A program made the translations under genes and the position numbers. Of a DNA stretch of 56,738 nt, positions 1-9,085 are shown in pieces. Every line of letters begins with the position of its first letter. Position 1 is the stretch's first letter. Below the pieces are notes generated by a model. That model had not been told where the DNA came from, did no database searches, and saw only the letters and a program-made list of their open reading frames with translations. The DNA comes from CAYNWT01 sp964450955 (GTDB lineage: Bacteria > Planctomycetota > Planctomycetia > Planctomycetales > Planctomycetaceae), in the NCBI GenBank assembly GCA_964450955.1, contig CAYVFI010000043.1:1-56738 (forward strand), written 5' to 3'.

Positions 1-23
1 CTACAGCCTACTTGTGCATAGTC

Positions 24-211
24 GTAGTGGACGAGGCAACGAGTCCTGCCGTCCCGACCTATGGAAGTACAGGCGGTGCGACGAAACCAAACCAACGCCA
101 GGATCTCCCGGCGACCGTATCCTCGCCGTAAGAGTGCTTATCTGACAACGACCAAACCATACCCGCGCGACCTACGACACGCCCGCGGGGACTCGTGGCC
201 TCGTCCACTAC
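24..211. repeat. Inverted repeat, 23-bp arms
   Basis: Arms at 24-46 and 189-211 are reverse complements with one mismatch (GTAGTGGACGAGGC core). In addition, positions 1-14 and 209-222 are near-identical direct repeats (CTACAGCCTACTTG against CTACAGGCTACTTG). The 140 bp between the arms hold no convincing gene. The pattern suggests a dispersed non-coding palindromic element downstream of the DUF4340 gene. That it is dispersed in the genome is inference; only this copy is visible here. Confidence 0.6.
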
Positions 212-214
212 AGG

Positions 215-2314
215 CTACTTGTCGGAGCCGGACTTTTCCTTTGCTGGTTCGCCGTTGGCTTTTGCCGGATCCTTGACTGCTTCTTTTTTGGCTGGAGGTT
301 CTTCTTTGCCGGCATCCACTTTTTGATCAGCTTTGGCAGCATCATTCTTTGGAGCATCGCTGCCTGAGCCATCAGCCTTTGGCTGCGTCGCCGGAGGTTC
401 TGGCTGCGTAGCCGGAGGTTCTGGCTGCTTGGCCGGAGCTTTATCTTCGACCTCATCCGCTGCTGGTTTTGCAGCAGGCTTCGCAGCAGGCATCGCCGGT
501 GGCTTTGAACCAGGAAGTCCGCCCATGCCGGGAAATCCACCCATTGGGTTTCCAGCACCGGCAGGAGATTCCTTCTTTTCTTTCGGCTTCACCAGATCGG
601 TTCGAGCCATTCGCAGTGTCTTAAACGAGTCATCGGAGATCACGTAGTACCAGGCACCCAAGCGATAGTTGAGATCGTCAACCTTCTTCTTGCCATCCTT
701 GATCTTCTGTTCGTACGCCTTGAGATCTGACTCGTATGTTTTCATCGCCGCATCGTAAGCCCGCTGGCTGGCAGCCCATTCGGCTGAGAGCCGCTTTTGC
801 TTGTCCTCTTCGGACTCTGGTTTTGGTTCGACCTTTTTCGGTTCAGCAGTTTCCTGAGCGGCGGCTTCTTTGGTCGCGTCAGCAGGCTTGGCGTCCTGAG
901 CAGCATCAGTGGCTGCGTTGGCCTCTTCTGTCTTCGCGTCGGCTTCCTGCTGGGTTGCTGCTTCAGTTTTCTTGTCTTCTTTGGCTTCCTGCTCTTCCTG
1001 ATCGACGAAGCATCCGCCATCTGCATCGCCCGGAGACGAATCAGCTTCCTGACCTTGCTCGCCAGGCTCGACGTCTTCCTGCTGCTTCTCGACTGGTGCT
1101 TTTTCAACCAGACCTTCAGGCTTAGTTGGCTTTGCTGGTTCGATTGGCTTCTCACCAAGGTACTTCTCATCAAACGCGACGCTTACGAAGAGGTAGCGGT
1201 TGTTTGAGTCGTCCATCGACGGCTCTTCATCCTCAGCGTCTTCATCGTCGTCTTTGCCAATTTCAATTTCAGCAGCCGAGCCACTGAATAGTTCTCCGAA
1301 GTTCAACGAGTAGACCACGCCTTCTTCGGTTGCCGCCATGACATTGCCCTCGTTGGCATACAGCTTCGGCTCGTTGTTTTCACCAGCGAAGATGAAGTAG
1401 CCTTTGCCCTGCAAATCGGCTCTCAGGGAATCGTATTGCATCTGATTCCTGACGAACTCCGGGTCCGGGGTCAAATCGGCGTTTAGGCCTTTCGGTTTTG
1501 GGCGAACACCAAGAATCTTCAAATCGTCCAAAGCATCAACCATCGCACTCACGTCGCTGGTCTTCATCTCTTCGGTCTGTTCGTCGAGACCGTCGAGCGT
1601 CCACTTTGAGTCGACTTTCTTCAGGACATTGACTTCCTGGTCCAGAATCGCACCGCGACGTTCGTCAATGGAGTACTTGTTGACAGTGACTTCTTTCAGA
1701 GCGCTACTGTCGACCTTCAGCAGATCGGCTTCGATCCAGTCGCCAAACTTTGTTGATAGATCGACGTCGATTTCGGCGAGGTACACCTGTTTTTCTGTCG
1801 GAACACGAACGTGATACAGATTGCCCTCATCGCCGGCTTTGGTTCCGATGATATAGTCGGCCAAAACAGTATCGCCCTTCTTCAGGGTGATTCGCTTTCC
1901 ACGACCTTCAAGATCTCCGTCTTCGCTTAGTGGATCAAGAACGCCAAGCTCTTTGTGCTCGCTTTCGCGCGATGCCTTTTGAGCTCCACGCTTGATACCA
2001 ATGATGGAGTTTGCGGTTCGATTCAAACGATCCCGCGCGTCGGCCGGGTAGTCGTAGTGGGTTGGGATAACCCATTGCCCCGGTGATTTTTGTGCGATGC
2101 CAAATCTTGAGATGGTCGCAGTTTCGTCGTTAAAAGCCACGACCCGTAGCGAGTCAGCTTCAGACGGATCAACAAATTCGGGGTAGAACTCTTTACCGAC
2201 GTTTGCGAAGCCTTCGACACGGTCGGGCTGGCTTAACCAGCCGTACAAGCCGGCGACGACGATAGAAGTAACTGCGACACCAGCGTAGGCAAGAGTACGT
2301 GCGCTTTCAGACAT
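215..2314 (-). CDS. DUF4340 domain protein of a Gld-type ABC system
   Basis: A 699-residue protein with one N-terminal membrane anchor (about residues 8-26). A DUF4340-like extracytoplasmic region follows (about 45-340), recognisable by the pattern of a residue pair, a 'GDLEGRGKRITLKKGD'-type strand and a 'VYLAEIDVDLSTKF' segment. The C-terminal half (about 360-699) is low-complexity, rich in Lys, Glu, Ala and Pro, with a short ordered island near 'LGAWYYVISDDSFKTLRM' and a duplicated PEPPATQ. It is the last gene of a minus-strand operon after the permease/GldG fusion and the ATPase. DUF4340 proteins regularly accompany GldG-like proteins, so it is probably the accessory membrane subunit of this exporter. 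Its substrate is unknown. The long charged tail is unusual for the family. Confidence 0.8.
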   Translation of the reverse strand: MSESARTLAYAGVAVTSIVVAGLYGWLSQPDRVEGFANVGKEFYPEFVDPSEADSLRVVAFNDETATISRFGIAQKSPGQWVIPTHYDYPADARDRLNRTANSIIGIKRGAQKASRESEHKELGVLDPLSEDGDLEGRGKRITLKKGDTVLADYIIGTKAGDEGNLYHVRVPTEKQVYLAEIDVDLSTKFGDWIEADLLKVDSSALKEVTVNKYSIDERRGAILDQEVNVLKKVDSKWTLDGLDEQTEEMKTSDVSAMVDALDDLKILGVRPKPKGLNADLTPDPEFVRNQMQYDSLRADLQGKGYFIFAGENNEPKLYANEGNVMAATEEGVVYSLNFGELFSGSAAEIEIGKDDDEDAEDEEPSMDDSNNRYLFVSVAFDEKYLGEKPIEPAKPTKPEGLVEKAPVEKQQEDVEPGEQGQEADSSPGDADGGCFVDQEEQEAKEDKKTEAATQQEADAKTEEANAATDAAQDAKPADATKEAAAQETAEPKKVEPKPESEEDKQKRLSAEWAASQRAYDAAMKTYESDLKAYEQKIKDGKKKVDDLNYRLGAWYYVISDDSFKTLRMARTDLVKPKEKKESPAGAGNPMGGFPGMGGLPGSKPPAMPAAKPAAKPAADEVEDKAPAKQPEPPATQPEPPATQPKADGSGSDAPKNDAAKADQKVDAGKEEPPAKKEAVKDPAKANGEPAKEKSGSDK

Positions 2315-2379
2315 GGTTGATTGCGTTCTTACTACGAATTGAGTTTGGAGTATTCAGTGAGATCGATTAGCCGCTTGGA

Positions 2380-5052
2380 CTACTTTGAACTGCGACGACG
2401 GGAAGGAGCAATAGTTTGCTCTTCCTTCTTCATCCGCAGCCCCAAAACAATCAGCCCGATCAAAATCGGAGGACACGCCGGCAGGAAGACCACCAGCCAT
2501 CGGGTGAAACTTCTGATAGACCGAATCGAACGCTCTGTCACTGCGCGACTTTGTTCGATTCGTTTTTGCTTCTTCAGCTCCAGATTGGCGGTTTCAACAT
2601 CCAGTCGACGTTGTTGGTTCGCCTGAGCCTGTTGGACTCGAATGTCCTTTGCACGCGAATCCAGACTCGTGTCGTTTTGGATGGCTTCGATTCTGGCCTT
2701 CAGCAACTTACGACGCTTATCCAGATCTTCCTCCATCTGTTCGTCGGCCTTCTTTTCATCTTCGGCTCGCTTCTTAATAAAGCCCTGTGTCTGGGCCTCC
2801 ATATGGGTCAGCGATCGGTGAGCCTCACGCCGCTTGCGAAGGTCCACAAAAGAATCCTCACCAGCCAGAATGTCTACTGCGTTCAAAACGAACGTGACAT
2901 TATCAAACTTCACAGGCATGTTTTGCTGATTCCATTCCTCAAAGAACAGGTCAGTAATGAGATCGATATCCGCGGCGAATACGCAGTTCAGCCCGTCGCC
3001 TTTATCTGACGTGATGTGGGCCGCCAGGACGTGTGCATACTTATCCGGGGTATAGCGTGCGACTTGCTTTGGACGAGCGACCGCCGACATTGCGAATGGG
3101 TTGAACGAATCTTCCATGTACTGGTCCCACTCAAGCGTTCCGGAGTTCGCACCGGTCTGCAGCAACTTCTCAAACTTGATGTCGGTCCGGCCTTCGATTT
3201 CCTGAATCTCGCCCGGGAATAAAGCCACTACCTCCTGCAGTCCACTGGTAATGTCGCTGTCGCGACTGAACGCGTTCTTGTTGCCATTGGAACGCGTCAC
3301 GAACACGATTTGTTCGGGCACCATGGCGAACTCTGAGTGCGGATTCGACAGATCAAACGCCGACCGGCCATTGTCCCACTTAATTCCCAGCACTCGCGTC
3401 AGAGTGGTAAGCTTGCCGCCATCCGCTTTCGGTTCCGGCTGCTGAGGTCGCTGCATGCCCATCATCCCGCCACCGCCAGGACTTGGCTTTGGCAATCGCG
3501 GAGCCATGGAAAGGCCAAACTGACTGCGGAAGATCATTGGGCACGGGTCATCGAAAATCAGTGTCGCCCCGCCAGCCTTCACGTAGTTAACAAAGTTAAC
3601 CATTTCCGCCTGATTCAGAGCGGAAGGCATTACAGCCAAAAGCACATTGAAGTTGCCCTTTTCAATTGGCGATGTCGCCGAGACCTCGACAATTTCAAAC
3701 TGCTTTCGCAACTCGGTAACAATGCGCCACTCGTTGGATTCCGTGAGAATATTTGCGTCCGTCTTCAGCACACCAACCTTCAGGCGTTCTTCCTTTGCGA
3801 CAGTTTGAATCGAACGTGTGAGTTCGTATTCAATCGGCAGCCCCTTACCAAAAAACGGCACCACAATCTCTTCGTTGTTCGCTTCACACCGAACAACCGC
3901 GCCCATGTAGATCTGTTCTTCAACCTGCGCGCCGTCGCGGTCGGTGATGATGGTTCGAGGTTCGATGCCCAAATCTTCGGCGGCTTCGGCTTCTTCACTA
4001 AACCGAGTAACTGTTTCGCGGCTATAGCGAATCTTTGCGCCGCCAACGCGGTTGTATTGTTTCAGTAGCCCGTCCAACTGCTTCCTGGTCGCAACGTATT
4101 CGCGCGGAACCTCAGGACTGACGAACGCCTGGATTGTGACCTGCTGTTCCAGATCCGACAGAATCCCTGTGGTCGCTGGGGTAAGCGTGTAAAGCCCTTC
4201 GCTGGTTCGATCGACACTCCACGCCGCACTACTGGCGAGATAGCAAACGCTGCCCAGCGTCACAGCCAGGCAAACCGAACGCAAAGCAAACTGCATTCCC
4301 ATGTCGCTTTTCTGCGAACTGCTCCAGTGCCGTTTCGAAATCACCACGTAGTTCAGATACAGCAGAAAAACAGTCAACGCGACGAAGAACAGAACCCCAC
4401 TTAGCGGAACCAAGCCCAGGTTAAAGTCTCGTCCCTGCTCGCTAAAGCTGAGTGCGGTGACACTTTTCGCAAGTGAGCTCGCACCAGCAAACTCAAGAGC
4501 CGCCCCAAACACCTCGCCCGCGAAAACAAGCGACAGACAAATAATGACACCCAGCACAAACGCCACTGTCGTATTCGAAGTCAGCGAAGACGCCAGCATT
4601 CCGGCGGCAATCAACGCGGCACCCATGACCCAATACCCAAAGTACGTCGTCGTCAGGACGCCGTAGTCGGGGTTCCCCAGGTAATCCAGTGCCACAATCT
4701 GAACGGTCGCAAACAAAAGAGTGACAGTGTAAACAGCCAAAACCGAAAGGTACTTGCCCAACAGAATTTCGAAGTCACTGGCGGGCAGTGTGAACAACAA
4801 CTCGTCGGTTCCCAGTTTCCGCTCGTCACTCCACGTCGTCATCGTGATCGCGGGGATAATAAACAGCAGCAAGATCGGAAAAAACGCGCTTAGTTCGTCC
4901 AGGCTTGGTTGGTTCGCCACAAAGAATCGTGGTGAGAACGCAAGCCAGCCTGCGGCCACGACAAACGCGACGATAAACAGATAACCCAGCACACTGGTGA
5001 AGAAACTAGAGAGGTTTCTCTTGAAGACTGCACCAATAACATTGAATCGCAT
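2380..5052 (-). CDS. ABC-2 permease fused to GldG-like domain
   Basis: An 890-residue fusion. Residues 1-245 form an ABC-2/GldF-type permease with about six membrane segments (for example 'YLFIVAFVVAAGWLAF' and 'LLLFIIPAITMTTW'). Another membrane helix lies near 255-275. Residues about 290-760 form the extracytoplasmic GldG-like region (ABC_transp_aux type), including 'GGATLIFDDP' and 'LAGEDSFVDLRKRR'. Residues about 765-845 are a charged coiled coil, and a membrane helix near 848-870 is followed by a basic tail. GldF and GldG are separate proteins in Bacteroidetes; here they are one chain. The gene sits between the ATPase (5127-5855) and the DUF4340 gene, so the operon encodes a complete transporter. 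Role in gliding or export is inference; no gliding machinery is visible. Confidence 0.85.
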   Translation of the reverse strand: MRFNVIGAVFKRNLSSFFTSVLGYLFIVAFVVAAGWLAFSPRFFVANQPSLDELSAFFPILLLFIIPAITMTTWSDERKLGTDELLFTLPASDFEILLGKYLSVLAVYTVTLLFATVQIVALDYLGNPDYGVLTTTYFGYWVMGAALIAAGMLASSLTSNTTVAFVLGVIICLSLVFAGEVFGAALEFAGASSLAKSVTALSFSEQGRDFNLGLVPLSGVLFFVALTVFLLYLNYVVISKRHWSSSQKSDMGMQFALRSVCLAVTLGSVCYLASSAAWSVDRTSEGLYTLTPATTGILSDLEQQVTIQAFVSPEVPREYVATRKQLDGLLKQYNRVGGAKIRYSRETVTRFSEEAEAAEDLGIEPRTIITDRDGAQVEEQIYMGAVVRCEANNEEIVVPFFGKGLPIEYELTRSIQTVAKEERLKVGVLKTDANILTESNEWRIVTELRKQFEIVEVSATSPIEKGNFNVLLAVMPSALNQAEMVNFVNYVKAGGATLIFDDPCPMIFRSQFGLSMAPRLPKPSPGGGGMMGMQRPQQPEPKADGGKLTTLTRVLGIKWDNGRSAFDLSNPHSEFAMVPEQIVFVTRSNGNKNAFSRDSDITSGLQEVVALFPGEIQEIEGRTDIKFEKLLQTGANSGTLEWDQYMEDSFNPFAMSAVARPKQVARYTPDKYAHVLAAHITSDKGDGLNCVFAADIDLITDLFFEEWNQQNMPVKFDNVTFVLNAVDILAGEDSFVDLRKRREAHRSLTHMEAQTQGFIKKRAEDEKKADEQMEEDLDKRRKLLKARIEAIQNDTSLDSRAKDIRVQQAQANQQRRLDVETANLELKKQKRIEQSRAVTERSIRSIRSFTRWLVVFLPACPPILIGLIVLGLRMKKEEQTIAPSRRRSSK

Positions 5053-5126
5053 TGTGTATTCTCGCTCTCGAAAGAGTTCTGAATGAACTGTAAGCCGCGG
5101 TCAAGCCGCACCGAAAACAAGTCGCT

Positions 5127-5855
5127 TTAGGCTGTACCCACAGTGAGTTCTTTGAACCGCGATTCAATCGCAGTCTCATCATCACCAAGGTCGCCAACCG
5201 GACCGTCAAAGACCAGCCGACCCTCGTTAATCATGACCACTCGCGAACAAACCGACTGGACTTCTCGAAGTATGTGAGTCGACAGCAGCACCGTTTTCGT
5301 TTTGCCAAGCTGCAGGATCAGTTCGCGAACTCCATGCACCTGATTCGGGTCAAGGCCACTGGTTGGTTCGTCCAGGATCAGGATTTCAGGATCATGCAAT
5401 AATGCCTGAGCCATCCCGACTCGCTGGCGAAAACCGCGAGACAGCTTGCTGATGGGCTTGTTCCAAACTTCACCAAGCGAACACTGTTCGGCGACGTAAT
5501 CCAGACGATCTTTTTTCTGAGCCCCTTTGATTCCTCGAGCGGCACCAAAGTACGAAAGCAAACTCTTGGGAGTCATCTCGACATACAGCGGACCGTTTTC
5601 CGGCAGGTAGCCGATCAACTTCGATGCTTCGATGCGGTCTTCCGTCACGTCGAAACCGCCAATCTTTGCGGTTCCCGAACTAGACGACAGATAGCCGGTC
5701 AACATTTTCATTGTGGTTGACTTGCCGGCACCGTTAGGGCCAAGAAATGCACAAACCTGCCCAGCTGGAACCGTAAAGGTCACGTCCTGGGCGGCCACAA
5801 AATCGCCGTAGTACTTGCACAGCGAATCGGCAGCAATCATCACGGAATCAGACAT
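5127..5855 (-). CDS. ABC transporter ATP-binding protein (GldA-like)
   Basis: A 242-residue ATPase. Walker A is GPNGAGKST at residues 39-47, the ABC signature 'LSRGFRQRVG' is near 137-147, Walker B 'ILILDEPTSGLDP' is near 157-170, and the H-loop His is in 'LLSTHILREV'. The length and the 'MLTGYL' motif fit the ABC-2 exporter subfamily (CcmA/GldA). It is the first gene of the minus-strand operon, 74 bp upstream of the permease/GldG fusion, and must energise that permease. The ATG start is preceded by a clear non-coding region, so the operon promoter probably lies within 5856-6489. Substrate cannot be read from the sequence. Confidence 0.92.
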   Translation of the reverse strand: MSDSVMIAADSLCKYYGDFVAAQDVTFTVPAGQVCAFLGPNGAGKSTTMKMLTGYLSSSSGTAKIGGFDVTEDRIEASKLIGYLPENGPLYVEMTPKSLLSYFGAARGIKGAQKKDRLDYVAEQCSLGEVWNKPISKLSRGFRQRVGMAQALLHDPEILILDEPTSGLDPNQVHGVRELILQLGKTKTVLLSTHILREVQSVCSRVVMINEGRLVFDGPVGDLGDDETAIESRFKELTVGTA

Positions 5856-6489
5856 ACGCTTCTCTCAGATCAGATCGTCTATTAGCGGCAGGACTCGACC
5901 AGCAAGTGGTCACTGCGGAAGACAGAACCGGAATTTCCAGCCCAGGGATGGATGCCGAAGGCCCTGGTTTCCGGGCAAGAAATCAGGCCCGTGGGAGGGT
6001 TGGCACAGAGCCTTTCGTATTCGTGTTGTTCAGAGGTCGAGACCAAAGTTCCGGCCGCGGAAAATGCACACAAAAGTACCTGTATCCCATCAGTTTTATG
6101 CGGAACACTGCCAAAGTCCAGCGTCAGACAAAACAAAAATTCGCCCTTGAGGCGGGATTGTTGATGAATGCGTCTTCCCCGTGGACATCCACAATTTGCG
6201 TCGCCGTTGGTCCGCCCTGTTCCTGCGAAGCGCGGGGGATCTCAGCACCCATAACCACTCGCCAACTGCCGGGGTGGAGCCGTACCAAGGCGAAAGGGTT
6301 ATGAATTAATTGACAGCAAGCAGCCGTACCTCAGATTCGTGGATCCCCCCCCCGGTGGTTTCCTGAACTTTGCACGACATTCAACCTCATCAGGCAGTAT
6401 CGCAGAAGCCAACAAGCCACCGGCATCAAGTCCCGGGGGTGATTTATCCAAAGCCTCGTACCGACCACCCCTCCAGTCCCATGAATCCG
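5856..6489. other. Non-coding gap, 634 bp
   Basis: No convincing gene. Short open frames exist on both strands but lack recognisable domains. The stretch contains a run of nine C (6345-6353). It separates the ABC operon, whose promoter it should contain, from the converging end of the DUF1697 gene. A small minus-strand frame (5882-6136) ends just before the ABC operon but has no family resemblance. Confidence 0.5.
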
Positions 6490-7023
6490 CTACAGCATCG
6501 AATCAATTTGTCCAACGGTTCGCCAGTTGCGGGTAGTCGCGACGACGCCAAGTTTCTTCTCAATAGCCGCATTTGTGAGTTTGGTTCGCCCGGCACCTGA
6601 GGGCAGATCCAGGTAGATCTCGGCGCCGGCCAGCGAGTAACCGTCGGGCCCCGGCTTAATCGTATCCAACTTCGCGGCGTCCGTGGGTTTGCATTTCCTA
6701 TCAAGAAACGCGACGTACAGCCGCTTGGCGTCGATGCCTTCCGCCAGGTAGGGGTTCCCTGCGACAACCGATCGCCACTGCTTTGGGGTTCGAACCATAA
6801 CGGGGATGTCGAACCCAAACTCGGACTCGATGACCTCATGCACATCGTCCCGGACGCGGGCTACTGAACCGCCTTTGCATGAGACAAGCAGGTTGCCGCT
6901 TTGCACATAGGTTTGAACGTCTTCGAAGCCGGCCGATTCGATGTGCGAACGCAGATCCGCCATCGGAATCTTATTCTTGCCGGACACATTGATCCCGCGA
7001 AGCAGCGCGATGAAGGTGCTCAT
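6490..7023 (-). CDS. DUF1697 family protein
   Basis: A 177-residue protein that matches the DUF1697 pattern over its full length. It begins 'FIALLRGINVSGKNKIPM', followed by 'L..HIESAGFEDVQTYVQSGNLL', the typical start of this family. It ends with 'AAIEKKLGVVATTRNWRTV', also characteristic. The biochemical function of DUF1697 is not established. It lies 6 bp downstream of the TraB-like gene on the same strand, so the two are probably co-transcribed, although this does not suggest a shared pathway. Family assignment is secure; function is unknown. Confidence 0.9.
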   Translation of the reverse strand: MSTFIALLRGINVSGKNKIPMADLRSHIESAGFEDVQTYVQSGNLLVSCKGGSVARVRDDVHEVIESEFGFDIPVMVRTPKQWRSVVAGNPYLAEGIDAKRLYVAFLDRKCKPTDAAKLDTIKPGPDGYSLAGAEIYLDLPSGAGRTKLTNAAIEKKLGVVATTRNWRTVGQIDSML

Positions 7024-7029
7024 GGGACG

Positions 7030-8016
7030 CTACTTCTTGTCGGCAGCTTTCTTCTTTTTCTTCTTGTCGCTGCGAAGCTTCCAGGCTTCCAGCCATTTCA
7101 CATCGCCGCGTGTGTAGTAGAAGTCTGCTTTCAGGCGTTTTTCCATGTCCGGCATGTGAGCCGCACCGTAGAAGATCCCGATCTTCTTGTGCCCTTTCTC
7201 CAGTTGTTCGTCAAGAACCTTAAGAGCCTTCTTGTTGCGTTCTGTGATGATTGTGGATTCGCCGTTCTCGTCAGCGAACGCTTCATCGGCGCTTTGGTCA
7301 GCTAGTTGACTTGCAACACTGCGTCGAACCGCGATGGTTCCGCCCAATGTCGCGGAGAGCATGAGATCGAGATCAGCCATTGGGTTCGTTTTCTTGCCCA
7401 ACGCCTTGCCCATTTCCTTCAGCATCATGCCACCGAATGATTCACCGCGAGACTTCATCGAATAGTTGAACTCTTTTGTTGTCATGTCAGCGTGCACGAA
7501 ATTCTTCTTCGTGTAATCGATCCCCTGCATCTGGTATTCCAGACCCAGCATGTCTTTCATTCCCAACTGAAGCGTCGACACGACCGATAGCCCAACCATC
7601 GTGTCGGTGGACATGTCCTTGTCTCTCTTCACCTTCGCGCCGCCACGGGGCGGTTCGCCGTTTCCAATCTCGGCACCTTCTTCTTTGACGGCTTCGTACA
7701 GCAGAACGTCGTACTGCTTGAACAAGTCGTTTAGCTTGTCGTAGTACTCAGGATCCGCCAGGTGAATAGCTCCGATCAGGTCAACAGTCGTACCCGGATA
7801 CTTAATCGAATCCGTGTAGCGAACCACATTGGTTTCCATCGCCATAATGCGCCGACCATCCTTGCGGATGCGCATGAACTCCGGGCCCTTCTTCTCAGAC
7901 CTGACCGTCTTCTGCTCCAGCGTCTTCTTATCCTTCTCCTGAGCAGCCTGCATCGCAGAGGTTTCGTGCGACGGCAGCAGGAACAGAGAGAAGATCAGCA
8001 AGCAGAACCATTTCAT
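7030..8016 (-). CDS. TraB/GumN-family secreted protein
   Basis: A 328-residue protein with a signal peptide (about residues 1-21, ending 'ETSAMQAA'). Two family hallmarks are visible: 'VDLIGAIHLADPEYYDKL' near residue 80, with the GxxH motif, and 'IGIFYGAAHMPDMEKRL' near the C-terminus, the second GxxH-type motif. These histidines and nearby acidic residues form the putative metal site of the TraB/PrgY/GumN/Tiki superfamily, which is thought to be peptidase-like. The C-terminal tail is very Lys-rich (KKKKKKAADKK). Exported to the periplasm by inference. Substrate unknown. The gene is next to the DUF1697 gene in the same direction. Confidence 0.75.
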   Translation of the reverse strand: MKWFCLLIFSLFLLPSHETSAMQAAQEKDKKTLEQKTVRSEKKGPEFMRIRKDGRRIMAMETNVVRYTDSIKYPGTTVDLIGAIHLADPEYYDKLNDLFKQYDVLLYEAVKEEGAEIGNGEPPRGGAKVKRDKDMSTDTMVGLSVVSTLQLGMKDMLGLEYQMQGIDYTKKNFVHADMTTKEFNYSMKSRGESFGGMMLKEMGKALGKKTNPMADLDLMLSATLGGTIAVRRSVASQLADQSADEAFADENGESTIITERNKKALKVLDEQLEKGHKKIGIFYGAAHMPDMEKRLKADFYYTRGDVKWLEAWKLRSDKKKKKKAADKK

Positions 8017-8145
8017 AGCGAGTCTCGCACAGGCTTTTTGGCGGCGCAGGGTATACGGTCAGGTAACTCAAACCTACCTGTCGCATATAGATCGGTCAAA
8101 CTGCTCACGTCAGATTCAGCCGATCGAACCGCGATTCCTGCCGTT

Positions 8146-9006
8146 TCAAGCCGCTTGACGCTCTGGCATGTACTCAATTGCCCAATCGGACGTCGTTTCG
8201 TAACCCAACTCAATCAGACAGTTGGGCAACTCGGGTAGCTCTTCCACCAACAGCCGCACCAGCTTCTCACGATACTTCTCATCGCGCCATCGATTGATGT
8301 TGGCCGGATCCAACTTCCGAACACCATTCAACGCGCGGGTGTCGAACCCGGATGGAACCACTTCGTGAAAGTTTGCGAACGGGTGCTTCACGTTCCAGCC
8401 AATGAACTCCGACAACTGCGCCTCTACCTGGCCCGGATCACAAATCAGATCTTCATAGCGAACAACCGTAACGTCGGGCGACTGAATGGCCCACTGCCAA
8501 TAAAGGTAGATGGCCTGCCAACGCTCGGCCGGCACGTAGTAGTCGTCAGGGTTCGTGTGATGGAACGAAGTCAGAATCGCGCGCGGGTCGCGCGTCATGA
8601 GCACGAACTTCGATTCCGCCTGATGTCCTGAGTAGAACTCGCGCAAGTCGTCCAGTGTGAAAATGTCGGCCGGGCGTTTGGTCATCATGATCGGATGCGT
8701 TCGCCGATAACTTCGAGCCGCTTCCATGCCGCGCCGTTCGCGGCCGTACGTTCGAACGTCGTCTACGCACGCTTCGATCATTAACTGCAGCAGCGTACTG
8801 CCACTTCTTGGGAACCCACAAACCACGACATGTGTCTGCAAAGGCGATTCACCAAACCAACCGCGGTCGCTCATCGCCACCATCGCGCGCTGGAACGGTT
8901 GCGTCACGCACTTTGGAAACTGAATCGACGCCTTGTACTTAGTGACGTTCTGCGGAGGCAGCGCAGGCCGCGGCGTCGTCTGATGTGTGGAAGAATGAAA
9001 CGGCAA
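8146..9006 (-). CDS. Sulfotransferase family protein
   Basis: A 286-residue protein. The 5'-phosphosulfate-binding loop is 'VVCGFPRSGSTLLQLMIEA' near residues 62-80 (PRSGST core), and the 3'-phosphate motif is 'FVLMTRDPRAILTSFHH' near residue 135. The spacing and the 'WQAIYLYWQWAI' and 'VVRYEDLICDPGQVE' segments fit PAPS-dependent sulfotransferases of the Sulfotransfer_1/3 type. It should transfer sulfate from PAPS to a hydroxyl acceptor, probably a carbohydrate; the acceptor is unknown. There are several Met codons near the start (residues 1, 42 and 45), and the true start may be downstream. No signal peptide is seen, so it is likely cytoplasmic. Confidence 0.85.
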   Translation of the reverse strand: MPFHSSTHQTTPRPALPPQNVTKYKASIQFPKCVTQPFQRAMVAMSDRGWFGESPLQTHVVVCGFPRSGSTLLQLMIEACVDDVRTYGRERRGMEAARSYRRTHPIMMTKRPADIFTLDDLREFYSGHQAESKFVLMTRDPRAILTSFHHTNPDDYYVPAERWQAIYLYWQWAIQSPDVTVVRYEDLICDPGQVEAQLSEFIGWNVKHPFANFHEVVPSGFDTRALNGVRKLDPANINRWRDEKYREKLVRLLVEELPELPNCLIELGYETTSDWAIEYMPERQAA

Positions 9007-9085
9007 GAGTGGGCTCCGACAGTTGATTGAAGCCGGAAGCCTAACGAATTCTCAAAGTCGCGCTGAGGCGAGTTTCTGTCGCAAA

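Noticed and set aside
5882..6136. Small gene upstream of the ABC operon
   Set aside because: No homology pattern, no start context and unusual composition; left as non-coding.
6345..6353. C9 run as phase-variable switch
   Set aside because: It is not inside a supported gene, and there is no clear promoter next to it.
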